In this document: one piece after another, positions 1 to 5,770 of the stretch
Numbering within the stretch: the first letter of the stretch is position 1
Layout of the letters: every line of letters starts with the position of its first letter
DNA from: Deltaproteobacteria bacterium
GTDB lineage: Bacteria; Desulfobacterota; Desulfuromonadia; Desulfuromonadales; BM103
DNA length: 6,402 nt
Reading direction: 5' to 3'
Assembly: GCA_019313105.1 (NCBI GenBank)
Contig: JAFDBW010000011.1
Location: forward strand, 1-6,402
The notes under the pieces: model-generated
What the model was told of the DNA's origin: nothing
The model's database searches: none
The model's input: only the letters and a program-made list of their open reading frames with translations
Position numbers and translations under genes: made by a program

Positions 1-202
1 CGAACAATTCTACGAAGCGGCGATTTACGTGAATGACAGTTGAATTTTCATTTATCACCAGAAACGCTTCTGCGAAAGATTCAATCAGGATAGAGGCTGT
101 GTCGTCCTTAAAAAACTGTTCTATGACAACATCAATGGATTTTTGAGTCGCTGAATCAATCGCTTGCTTGTTTGGAGCGGCATGTTCGTGTCGATTTTTC
201 AT
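1..202 (-). CDS. PAS-domain signalling protein, N-terminal fragment (cut by the left edge)
   Basis: The frame begins at an ATG at 202-200 and stays open for 67 codons to base 1, so only the N-terminus is in the window. Residues 1-40 are polar and helical in character. From about residue 41 the text (ESFAEAFLVINENSTVIHVN, then RRFVELF) has the typical opening of a PAS domain: a helix, a beta strand, an Asn-rich turn, a second strand, then the N..F.E.FG-type helix. PAS domains sense ligands, redox state or light and usually sit in front of histidine kinase, GGDEF/EAL or sigma-54 activator modules; the output domain lies outside the window and cannot be named. The start is supported by a purine-rich GAAGGGG about 5 bases upstream. 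No transmembrane segment precedes the PAS, so a cytoplasmic sensor is likely. The gene is divergent from the radical SAM gene. I am fairly sure of the PAS call and unsure of everything after it. Confidence 0.72.
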   Translation of the reverse strand, partial: MKNRHEHAAPNKQAIDSATQKSIDVVIEQFFKDDTASILIESFAEAFLVINENSTVIHVNRRFVELF

Positions 203-230
203 TTGTACCCCTTCGGAAGAACAAGTTTCG

Positions 231-260
231 ATATTACACCATGCGCCACGCAAAATGTAA
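231..260 (-). promoter_or_regulatory. Candidate sigma-70 promoter for the PAS-domain gene
   Basis: On the minus strand a TTACAT (-35 like, 260-255) is followed after 18 bases by TAATAT (-10 like, 236-231). This would start transcription roughly 20-25 bases before the PAS gene's ATG, leaving a short leader holding the GAAGGGG ribosome site. The match is by eye; the -10 is good and the -35 is mediocre. Confidence 0.35.
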
Positions 261-522
261 CTAAAACGCTCCTATTTGTCTCTGAGGGGGTGGCAGATGA
301 TTCCAAAGAGCTGGTTTCTGAAAGAGCGTCAAAAGATCTGATTGTCAAGATGCAACAGAAAATCCGATTTTGGAAAGGTCTTCCAAGCCAAACCATGGAG
401 TTGATTCAACAATGAATTGCCAATAACTTTTTTCATTGGTTGCGCGGTGTGCTGCTCCTCTGCCAATCATCACCTCCGACATCCCGTTTGAGCGATTCCG
501 GCATATTTAAATCTAACCCCGC

Positions 523-552
523 TTAACAAAAAGCCCCATGAGCTGTCATAAT
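523..552 (+). promoter_or_regulatory. Candidate promoter of the radical SAM gene
   Basis: TTAACA at 523-528 and CATAAT at 547-552 are spaced by 18 bases, resembling -35 and -10 boxes. Transcription would start near 558-560, leaving a leader of only about 16 bases before the ATG at 576. The -10 lies inside a perfect palindrome, which would suit repression by steric blocking. Assigned by eye. Confidence 0.35.
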
Positions 553-556
553 GACA
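544..556. promoter_or_regulatory. Perfect 13-bp palindrome, candidate operator
   Basis: TGTCAT (544-549), a single central A (550) and ATGACA (551-556) form an uninterrupted inverted repeat 19 bases before the radical SAM start codon. It covers the candidate -10 box. A symmetric site here suggests a dimeric repressor, but no regulator gene is visible in the window. It is too short and AT-rich, and lacks a loop, to be a terminator. Confidence 0.4.
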
Positions 557-575
557 AAAAGAGTTGAGTGAATAG

Positions 576-1742
576 ATGAAAAAGCACCTCAAAGCTGCAG
601 AAGGCTATGAGGGCTTTGAGCTGGGGCCGATTCGGCCGCCGAGCGAGGCCGCCAGCCTGATGCTCAGGGTTACCAGAAACTGTCCCTGGAACAAGTGCAA
701 GTTCTGCGGGCTCTACCGGGGTGAGCCGTTCAGCATCCGGCCGGTCGAGCATGTGATACGGGATATAAACCAGGTCCGATATTACATCGACCAGATCAAG
801 GAGACCATGCAGCGGCCAGGGGATGCTGACCACCGGCAATTATCCTCGCTGCAGATGGGTCTGTCACCTCCCGAAAAGATGGCTTTTCACTCTGCCCTGA
901 ACTGGGTGCGTAGCGGCATGAAGTCGGTCTTTCTGCAGGATGCCAATACACTGGTTATCAAACCTGACGATCTGGTTGCCATCCTTGAGTCTTTACGCCT
1001 GGTCTTTCCCCGGGTCGAGCGGGTCACCTCCTATGCACGTTCGCACTCGATTGCCAGGATCAGCGATGACGATATGGCCCGCCTTGCTGCCGCAGGCCTG
1101 AATCGGATTCACATCGGCATGGAGTCGGGCGCGGATGCGGTGCTCGACTTCATCAAAAAGGGCATTGATAAAGAAACGCACGTCGTCGCCGGACGCAAGG
1201 TAAAAGGCGCCGGAATCGAACTCTCCGAGTACTACATGCCCGGACTGGGCGGCAAGGAATATTCCAGCGTCAACGCCCTGCAGACCGCCGAAGCCATGAA
1301 CCGCATCGACCCCGACTTTATCCGCATCAGAACCCTAGCGATTCCTGCCGGTGTCGATCTTTACCGGGATGTGCAAATGGGAATCTTTACCCCTTTGAAC
1401 GACCAACAGATGGCGGCAGAGCTGCTGCTCTTCCTCGACAACCTCGCAGGGATCACCAGCGTGGTCAAGAGCGACCATATTCTCAACCTCTTTCAGGAGG
1501 TCGAAGGGCAACTGCCTGACGACCTCGAGCGAATCACAGAACCGATCCGCACCTTCATGACGATTGACCCGTCAGAACAGCTGCTCTACCTGGTCGGCCG
1601 GCGCACCGGGATCTTTTCACGCCTGGCAGACCTGGACGATAGAGTGCTGTGGAAGCATGCGGAAAAGGCTCTGCTCGCTCATCGTGTGACATGGGATAAT
1701 GTTGAAGCCTGGACTGCGGAGATGATGCAGAGGTTTATCTAG
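576..1742 (+). CDS. Radical SAM protein with CX4CX2C cluster motif
   Basis: Encodes a 388-residue soluble protein. Three cysteines at C36, C41 and C44 (NCPWNKCKFCGLYRG) should ligate the 4Fe-4S cluster that cleaves S-adenosylmethionine; the spacing is CX4CX2C rather than the usual CX3CX2C. A later glycine/glutamate motif, HIGMESGADAVLDFIKKG (about 179-196), matches the SAM-contacting region of this superfamily, and YYMPGLGG (219-226) is a further conserved-looking block. After about residue 280 the C-terminus is helical with no recognised accessory domain, and no further Cys-rich auxiliary cluster is seen. Substrate and product are unknown. The ATG at 576 has only a weak ribosome site (an AAAAAGAG-like stretch upstream), but no better start exists because an in-frame TAG lies directly before it. 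It stands alone on the plus strand, divergent from the PAS gene and convergent with the tungstate cluster, so its link to cofactor synthesis is unproven. Family assignment is firm, function is not. Confidence 0.9.
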   Translation: MKKHLKAAEGYEGFELGPIRPPSEAASLMLRVTRNCPWNKCKFCGLYRGEPFSIRPVEHVIRDINQVRYYIDQIKETMQRPGDADHRQLSSLQMGLSPPEKMAFHSALNWVRSGMKSVFLQDANTLVIKPDDLVAILESLRLVFPRVERVTSYARSHSIARISDDDMARLAAAGLNRIHIGMESGADAVLDFIKKGIDKETHVVAGRKVKGAGIELSEYYMPGLGGKEYSSVNALQTAEAMNRIDPDFIRIRTLAIPAGVDLYRDVQMGIFTPLNDQQMAAELLLFLDNLAGITSVVKSDHILNLFQEVEGQLPDDLERITEPIRTFMTIDPSEQLLYLVGRRTGIFSRLADLDDRVLWKHAEKALLAHRVTWDNVEAWTAEMMQRFI

Positions 1743-1845
1743 CTGTTCGGCAAACGAGGATCTGATATGTAAACCCTGGCCGTCCTAAATCCATTCGGTC
1801 TCGGCCGCGGCATACGTGGAGTGTCAACGGCATGCAGACGTTTTT
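1743..1845. other. Convergent spacer, no convincing terminator
   Basis: This lies between the ends of the radical SAM gene and the minus-strand operon. GGCCG (1779-1783) and CGGCC (1803-1807) could pair around a loop of about 19 bases, but no U-tract follows on either strand. A short T run (1839-1843) lies at the right end without a strong stem before it on the plus strand. Termination of both converging transcripts is expected here, but the sequence does not show a classical rho-independent signal. Confidence 0.4.
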
Positions 1846-2244
1846 CTAACCCAGAATATCATCCTGGGACAGCACAACCTTCCAATGCAATACAGAGAAA
1901 TACCGGATCCAGCTTGGTGCGTGTGACATGAAACCGGAAATGGCAATCACTGCAACCAGGCAGGGAACGGCGGTGTTCGGGTAGAAATGTACCGGCAGCA
2001 GAAGCAGCAGCTTGAGATACAGGGCGATGCCGCGAAGTTGGACAAGCCAGATCGGGCCGGACCAGGCCTCCATCAAGGTCAGAACAACCCCAGAGGCGAT
2101 GGTCAGCGTTACATAAGTTGATTCGTAACTGCCCATCATGGCGTTGCCGAACAGGCCGGCGATTCCGACCAGGTGAATCGTCCTGATGAGGACCTTGGTT
2201 AATCGCCTGACTGAATTATCCGGCAGCGAATTCAAAAAGGTCAT
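1846..2244 (-). CDS. Small four-helix membrane protein, function unknown
   Basis: Encodes 132 residues with four hydrophobic stretches at roughly 17-38, 43-62, 68-88 and 92-107, so it should be an inner-membrane protein. Histidines lie in or near the helices (H24 in IRTIHLVGIAG, H86 in PVHFYP, H108 in FMSHAP, H120). The first-helix pattern faintly recalls CopD-like or b-heme membrane proteins, but I cannot assign a family. The start at 2244 is supported by GGAGGAG ending 4 bases upstream; an overlapping ATG at 2248 directly abuts that site and opens only a 10-codon frame. It follows moeA on the same strand after 61 bases with no terminator visible, so it is probably the last gene of the tungstate/MoeA operon. 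A role in metal transport or as a membrane anchor is speculation from position only. Confidence 0.75.
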   Translation of the reverse strand: MTFLNSLPDNSVRRLTKVLIRTIHLVGIAGLFGNAMMGSYESTYVTLTIASGVVLTLMEAWSGPIWLVQLRGIALYLKLLLLLPVHFYPNTAVPCLVAVIAISGFMSHAPSWIRYFSVLHWKVVLSQDDILG

Positions 2245-2248
2245 TCAT

Positions 2249-2255
2249 CTCCTCC
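2249..2255 (-). promoter_or_regulatory. Ribosome binding site deciding the start of the four-helix membrane protein
   Basis: GGAGGAG on the minus strand ends 4 bases before the ATG at 2244-2242. A second ATG at 2248-2246 lies immediately after it with no spacing and quickly meets a stop, so the 2244 start is preferred. Confidence 0.7.
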
Positions 2256-2305
2256 GGTTCCAGGCACTCAAGGCCGCTGAGAGACAGGCTGATTCTGTGG
2301 GTGAA

Positions 2306-3517
2306 TCATACAATATCAACGGCCGCAATCAGCTGAACGTCAACCTCTTCGCCAGACCGAAGCTGCTCCAGGTCAGCAGGCAGAACTGCAATGCCGTTGG
2401 CGCGCAACAGGGTCCGCAGAATCCCGGTATTCTGATCTCCGGAGCTGGAAGCAACCAAACGCTGTCCGTCTTTGGCCACCCGCACCCGCAGGAATTGAAC
2501 CCGGCCCGGTTTCTTTTTAATGGTCTCTTGCATGACAGCCCTGACCAAAGGTTCGATCACCCTTTGATGACCCATCATCTTCAGCAATGCGGGTCTGACA
2601 AACTGTTCAAAGGTGATCATGCTCGACACCGGGTTGCCGGGCAGGGAGAAGACCGGCTTACCGTTTTTGAGACCAAAGGCAGTTGGACGCCCGGGTTTGA
2701 TATCAACCTTCCAGAAGCGGCGTTCAACCTGCAGCACTTCCAGAACATCGCAGACCAGATCGTGATCCCCCATCGACACTCCGGCTGTGGTAATCAACAG
2801 ATCTTCCTCTAGCCCGGCCGCGATCTTTTCGGTGAGGCTTTGACGATCGTCACGGGCAATGCCGAGGAGCACCGGTTCACCGCCCAACTGTTTGACCGCA
2901 GCGGCAATCGAGTAGTCGTTGCTGTTGAAGATCTGGCCGGTGCCGATGTCTTCTCCCGGTTCGACCAGTTCGTCACCGGTCGACAGAATTGCGACCTTCG
3001 GGCGACGAAACACGGGGGCGGTCCGGTAGCCGAACGATGCGAGCATATTGATTTCAGCCGGCCGCAGGGCTGTCCCGGCGGCAATGACCAATTCACCCTT
3101 CGAAACATCTTCACCACGAATGCGGAGGTGATCACCCGGTCTGACCTGGCCGGTCAGGATAAGCTTGCCGTTCTTTTCTACCGTTTCTTCAATCGGAACG
3201 ATCGCATCACAACCGGCCGGTGCCGGTGCTCCGGTCATGATCTTTACCGCTCCGCCGGGTTTGACGTTTATTCCGCTGGCACTGCCTCCTGCCGGGATAT
3301 AACCGTCGACCGTAAGCGTCTGGCCGGCAACGCAATCTTCGGCCCTGACAGCAAAACCGTCCATCGCCGAATTGTTCCAGAGCGGCATGTCCCAGGCAGC
3401 CCGAATGTCTTCAGCGATAACCATGCCGACAACGTCCAGCAACGACACGGCTTCCGGTGGAAGAGGGATGACGCTCTCCAGGATCATTGTTCTTGCAGCT
3501 TCAAAACTAAGCGCCAT
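2306..3517 (-). CDS. moeA: Molybdopterin molybdenumtransferase MoeA
   Basis: MoeA inserts molybdate or tungstate into adenylylated molybdopterin in the cytoplasm, releasing AMP and giving the active metal cofactor. The 403-residue product is close to the family's usual length of about 400-410. Family motifs appear in order: PLWNNSAMDGFAVRAED (45-61), MTGAPAPAGCDAIVPIEE (94-111), RGEDVSKGELVIAAGTALRP (134-153), AILSTGDELVEPGE (176-189), TTAGVSMGDHD (243-253), KPGRPTAFG (274-282) and SLPGNPVSS (291-299). The C-terminal beta domain (about 320-403) is complete. The frame is open to an ATG at 3568, but that extension would translate the ribosome site itself; the ATG at 3517 has GGAGGAG five bases upstream and is chosen. 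It follows the tungstate ATPase gene, so here it likely receives the metal imported by TupABC. Some genomes carry separate MoeA paralogues for Mo and W; which metal this one handles cannot be read from the sequence. Confidence 0.96.
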   Translation of the reverse strand: MALSFEAARTMILESVIPLPPEAVSLLDVVGMVIAEDIRAAWDMPLWNNSAMDGFAVRAEDCVAGQTLTVDGYIPAGGSASGINVKPGGAVKIMTGAPAPAGCDAIVPIEETVEKNGKLILTGQVRPGDHLRIRGEDVSKGELVIAAGTALRPAEINMLASFGYRTAPVFRRPKVAILSTGDELVEPGEDIGTGQIFNSNDYSIAAAVKQLGGEPVLLGIARDDRQSLTEKIAAGLEEDLLITTAGVSMGDHDLVCDVLEVLQVERRFWKVDIKPGRPTAFGLKNGKPVFSLPGNPVSSMITFEQFVRPALLKMMGHQRVIEPLVRAVMQETIKKKPGRVQFLRVRVAKDGQRLVASSSGDQNTGILRTLLRANGIAVLPADLEQLRSGEEVDVQLIAAVDIV

Positions 3518-3522
3518 ACATA

Positions 3523-3529
3523 CTCCTCC
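3523..3529 (-). promoter_or_regulatory. Ribosome binding site deciding the moeA start
   Basis: GGAGGAG on the minus strand lies 5 bases before the ATG at 3517-3515. It rules out the longer in-frame start at 3568 and places moeA at 403 codons. The site falls inside the frame that continues beyond the tupC stop, so an uninterrupted tupC would be translated across it and end 11 bases inside moeA, a layout typical of translational coupling. Confidence 0.75.
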
Positions 3530-3552
3530 GTTGATTGAAGACAGCATCCTGC

Positions 3553-3569
3553 GGTCCCCGTGGGGCACC
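3553..3569 (-). other. Short GC hairpin between tupC and moeA
   Basis: On the minus strand GGTGCCC and GGGACC pair (6 bp with one bulged G) around a CACG loop, about 24 bases before the moeA ribosome site. There is no U-tract, so it is not a classical terminator. It could slow ribosomes or RNase, or simply reflect coding constraint in the former tupC tail. Confidence 0.25.
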
Positions 3570-3608
3570 GTTGACTAAATGACCGTATTCAATTCGCAGC
3601 ACCTCTTC

Positions 3609-4208
3609 TCAAAGACGTTTGGATTGAGACGGGTCGTGAGTGGAGAACACGACCGTAACCCCGTATTCAGGTAGTCCACTGAGCAGAGCCTCATATGCCT
3701 GTAGACTGTTGCTATCGATGTTTGCAGTGGGTTCGTCAAGCAGGAGAAGTTCGGGCTTTAGAACAAGGGCCCGTGCCAGGGCGACCCGCTGCACTTCACC
3801 GCCGGACAGCTCTTTCGCCCGTCGGTGTTCGAACCCTTCAAGTCCAACGATTGCCAGGGTCGCCCTTATCCGTTCGCTGCGTTCCTTGCTGTTGATGCCA
3901 CGCAGTTTAAGCCCGAAGTTCAAATTGTCCGTCACGCTGCCTTCGAACAGGTAGGGCGTCTGCTCCACCAGGGTGACCCTTTGCCGCTGCCGGGCAAGAT
4001 CGCGTGAATCGCCTTCGGCAAATTCAATCGTACCTGCCTGCGGTGAGAGCAATAAAGCCATAACCCGAAGCAGGGTGCTTTTGCCGGCGCCGTTAGGTCC
4101 GGTCAGTGCATAAATCCGGTGTGGCTCTAAGACGAGGCTTTCAACCGACAGGCTGAAATTCTGCCCAAGTGTGACCCGGATATCTTTAAGCGAGATCACC
4201 GGCTGCAT
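3609..4208 (-). CDS. tupC: Tungstate (or molybdate) ABC transporter ATPase, probably truncated at the C-terminus
   Basis: This is the cytoplasmic ATPase that powers the TupB permease. In 199 residues it shows Walker A GPNGAGKST (37-45), a Q-loop EQTPYLF (82-88), the ABC signature LSGGE (134-138), Walker B LLLLDEP (154-160) with catalytic E159, the D-loop TANID (161-165) and the H-loop STHD with H191. It then stops eight residues after that histidine, leaving out the closing strands found in nearly all family members, and the same frame resumes beyond the TGA as described for 3507-3608. All catalytic elements are present, so partial activity is possible. The start at 4208 has AGAGGTGA about 4 bases upstream, with the tupB stop inside that site; an upstream in-frame start at 4232 lies within tupB and is not favoured. 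Spacing to tupB is 4 bases. Assignment to tungstate rests on the neighbouring TupA; the ATPase alone is not specific. Confidence 0.88.
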   Translation of the reverse strand: MQPVISLKDIRVTLGQNFSLSVESLVLEPHRIYALTGPNGAGKSTLLRVMALLLSPQAGTIEFAEGDSRDLARQRQRVTLVEQTPYLFEGSVTDNLNFGLKLRGINSKERSERIRATLAIVGLEGFEHRRAKELSGGEVQRVALARALVLKPELLLLDEPTANIDSNSLQAYEALLSGLPEYGVTVVFSTHDPSQSKRL

Positions 4209-4212
4209 CGAT

Positions 4213-4899
4213 TCACCTCTGCTGCAGGGCATTCAAAAAGAGATTGACGATCAGGGCAACAGACAACAGGATAATCCCCAACGCCAGGCCGAAAGCAAAT
4301 TCCCCCTTGCTGGTTTCCAGCGCAATTGCCGTGGTCATGGTTCTGGTACTGTTGCGGATATTACCGCCGAGCATCATCGCCACACCGACTTCTGCGATCA
4401 CCCGCCCGAAGCCTGCGATCACTGCGGCCATCACGCCGAAACGAATCTCGCGCAACAGCTGGATCGCAGCCTGCAGGCGACTCGCGCCGAGGGTGAGGGC
4501 CGTGTTGATGATTCGCTGGTCGGCCCCGGTCACCGCCGCCAGCACCAGGTTGGCGACAATCGGTGCGGCCAGCACTGTCTGGCCGGCAATCATCGCCAGC
4601 GGTGTGAAGAGCAACCCCAACGGCCCCAGCGGCCCCTGGCGACTCAACAAACCGAACAACAGCAGACCGACCACCACGGTCGGCAAAGCCATCAGAGTGT
4701 TGAGCAGTGCGATCAGTAACTGGCGGCCGCGAAAGCGGTTGAGCCCGAGCCACAGGCCGATCGGCACCCCGAACAGCGCTGCGATCGCGATCGAACAGCT
4801 GGAGGTGTACAGGGAAGTCCAGACAGCCATTCGCACTTCCTGGTCAAAGCCGAGAATCAGTTCAAATGCTGTCAGCAGTGAGTCGCCCCAATAACCCAA
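4213..4899 (-). CDS. tupB: Tungstate ABC transporter permease
   Basis: A 228-residue inner-membrane permease with about five hydrophobic segments (roughly 28-53, 60-86, 95-122, 152-176 and 201-224). The cytoplasmic coupling loop that docks on the ATPase is visible as TALTLGASRLQAA (133-145) and the following residues through about 170, the family's EAA-type motif in its TALTLGA form. IAEVGVAMMLGGNIR (168-182) is typical of TupB/WtpB-like and ModB-like permeases. The start codon is TTG (4899-4897): it has AAGGA six bases upstream, overlapping the tupA stop TAA, while the first internal ATG (codon 24) would remove the N-terminus. It lies 9 bases after tupA and 4 bases before the tupC start, so the three are almost certainly one transcript. 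A molybdate permease is the alternative, but the adjacent binding protein is of the TupA type. Confidence 0.93.
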   Translation of the reverse strand: MGYWGDSLLTAFELILGFDQEVRMAVWTSLYTSSCSIAIAALFGVPIGLWLGLNRFRGRQLLIALLNTLMALPTVVVGLLLFGLLSRQGPLGPLGLLFTPLAMIAGQTVLAAPIVANLVLAAVTGADQRIINTALTLGASRLQAAIQLLREIRFGVMAAVIAGFGRVIAEVGVAMMLGGNIRNSTRTMTTAIALETSKGEFAFGLALGIILLSVALIVNLFLNALQQR

Positions 4900-4908
4900 G
4901 TTGGTTCC

Positions 4909-5712
4909 TTAATCGGCAACGTAAAAAAGTTGCTTGCCACCTTTGCGGAAACCTGCAATCAGCTGTTTTGCCTGGTCCGAGGTCAGGTAGTCGAGAAATT
5001 TTCGGGCCAGGTCAACTTTTACATGACTGTGCCTCGCCGGATTCACCATGATCGCGCCGTAAGGATTGAACAGACCCTTGTCGCCTTCAACGACAATTTT
5101 CAGCGGGGTTTTTTCCGAGTAGGCGATATAGGTGCCACGATCACTCAGGGTGTAGCCCTGTCGCTCACCAGCCATGACAATGACTTCACCCATGCCGCGC
5201 CCGTCCTCCAAATACCAGTCACCGACCGGTGTGACACCTGCTCTCTGCCATAGCTGCTTTTCCCGTGAGTGGGTCCCGGAGTCATCGCCGCGAGAAACGA
5301 AGGTGCTTTTGCTGGATGCAATTTTACCCATCGCTTGAGCTGCATCCTTGCCGCCCCTGATCCCCGCCGGGTCGGTTTCCGGTCCAAGAATGACGAAGTC
5401 GTTGTACATCACGTCGCGACGATCGACACCGTAGCCGGCTTCGACGAACTGGTCTTCCTTGCTGCGGGCATGGACCATGATGACGTCGACATCACCGGTC
5501 TCTCCGAGCTTGATGGCCTTGCCGGTGCCTACCGCGATGACGTCAACCTGGCAGTCGTTGGCCGCCTCAAAGGGCGGCAGAAGCTCTGCAAGCAGGCCCG
5601 AGTTTTCGGTCGATGTGGTCGTCGCCAGACGCAGATGCTCCGCGGCGAGTCCTGTTGAAGCCAGTAATAATAACAGAGACATGCCGATGGCAATTCTAAT
5701 CAGGTTTGACAT
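4909..5712 (-). CDS. tupA: Tungstate-binding periplasmic protein
   Basis: Extracytoplasmic solute-binding protein that captures the oxyanion and delivers it to TupB. The 267-residue precursor starts with a Sec signal: R6, a hydrophobic core at 7-17, and likely cleavage after A23 or A24 (STGLAA/EH). There is no lipobox Cys, so it should be a free periplasmic protein. Family motifs include LATTTSTENSGL (29-40, oxyanion-contacting Thr/Ser), VGTGKAIKLGETGDVD (61-76), VSRGDDSGTH (139-148, the second anion-binding segment), YTLSDRGTYI (187-196) and FNPYG (215-219). The TTTST plus SRGDDSGTH pair is characteristic of TupA, which in studied members prefers tungstate strongly over molybdate, and differs from ModA and WtpA. 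The start at 5712 has TAGGAGAG six bases upstream. It is first of tupABC and lies 58 bases after a small upstream gene, the largest gap among the genes to its right, so an internal promoter or regulatory site here is possible. Confidence 0.94.
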   Translation of the reverse strand: MSNLIRIAIGMSLLLLLASTGLAAEHLRLATTTSTENSGLLAELLPPFEAANDCQVDVIAVGTGKAIKLGETGDVDVIMVHARSKEDQFVEAGYGVDRRDVMYNDFVILGPETDPAGIRGGKDAAQAMGKIASSKSTFVSRGDDSGTHSREKQLWQRAGVTPVGDWYLEDGRGMGEVIVMAGERQGYTLSDRGTYIAYSEKTPLKIVVEGDKGLFNPYGAIMVNPARHSHVKVDLARKFLDYLTSDQAKQLIAGFRKGGKQLFYVAD

Positions 5713-5729
5713 TGGACGCTCTCCTAGGT

Positions 5730-5744
5730 ATTGAACAAGTCAAT
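5730..5744. promoter_or_regulatory. Inverted repeat upstream of tupA, candidate operator
   Basis: ATTGA (5730-5734) and TCAAT (5740-5744) flank ACAAG, a 5-5-5 inverted repeat just ahead of the tupA ribosome site. Next to it, CAGTG occurs twice (5746-5750 and 5753-5757). No clear -35/-10 pair could be fitted. It does not resemble the known ModE palindrome. A weak RNA hairpin next to the ribosome site is an alternative reading. Confidence 0.25.
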
Positions 5745-5770
5745 GCAGTGAACAGTGTGATGACAGGATG

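Larger units (their letters stand above)
203..575. other. Divergent intergenic spacer, AT-richer than the rest
   Basis: This 373-base stretch separates the divergent PAS and radical SAM genes. Two overlapping open frames cross it, one on each strand (164-415 plus, 199-396 minus). Both lack a ribosome site and a recognisable domain, and the plus-strand one overlaps the PAS coding start, so I do not call either as a gene. A possible small hairpin is formed by CCAAT (420-424) and ATTGG (435-439), and a second TGCCAAT copy lies at 461-467. The right end holds the candidate radical SAM promoter and palindrome listed separately. I see no tRNA, mobile element or CRISPR repeat. The plus-strand frame could be a decayed gene remnant, but nothing positive supports that. 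Confidence 0.5.
3507..3608 (-). other. In-frame continuation of tupC beyond its TGA: apparent lost C-terminus
   Basis: Directly after the tupC TGA (3611-3609) the same frame stays open for 33 codons to a TAG at 3509-3507. It begins EEVLRIEYGHLV, which fits the strand-turn-strand that follows the H-loop in ABC ATPases (commonly of the form R-L-x-D/E-x-V-x-x-L-x-x-G-x-L/I-V), and ends with a D-A-V-F element like the E-x-V-F/I-F end of this domain. With one sense codon in place of TGA the protein would be 233 residues, a usual size for such ATPases. The natural end would overlap the moeA start. This points to a nonsense mutation or a base-call error. The resemblance is judged by eye. Confidence 0.6.

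Noticed and set aside
164..415. Overlapping open frames on both strands between the PAS and radical SAM genes (164-415 plus; 199-396 minus, whose TGA overlaps the PAS ATG).
   Set aside because: Neither has a ribosome site or a recognisable domain. The plus frame starts at a TTG inside the PAS coding region, and the ATGA overlap on the minus strand appears to be chance.
1779..1807. GGCCG/CGGCC inverted repeat as a rho-independent terminator.
   Set aside because: The stem is only 5 bp with a long loop, and no U-tract follows on either strand.
2186..3538. Long plus-strand open frames opposite moeA (208 and 232 codons).
   Set aside because: They lie antisense to a clear moeA gene, have low-complexity, Arg/His/Gln-rich composition without domains, and reflect codon bias of the real gene.
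3518..3568. A 17-residue N-terminal extension of MoeA from the ATG at 3568.
   Set aside because: It would translate the GGAGGAG ribosome site and has no homology to MoeA N-termini; the 3517 start is better placed.
3609..3611. The tupC TGA as a selenocysteine codon.
   Set aside because: The position lies in a structural stretch after the H-loop, not a redox site. No SECIS-like hairpin lies close behind it; the only GC hairpin begins about 39 bases downstream, too far for the bacterial type.
4171..4894. Plus-strand open frames opposite tupB (182 and 216 codons).
   Set aside because: They are antisense shadows of a well-supported permease gene, with no motif, signal or ribosome site.
3609..5712. 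The transporter as a molybdate ModABC system.
   Set aside because: The binding protein carries the TTTST and SRGDDSGTH motifs of TupA rather than ModA signatures, though molybdate transport cannot be fully excluded.
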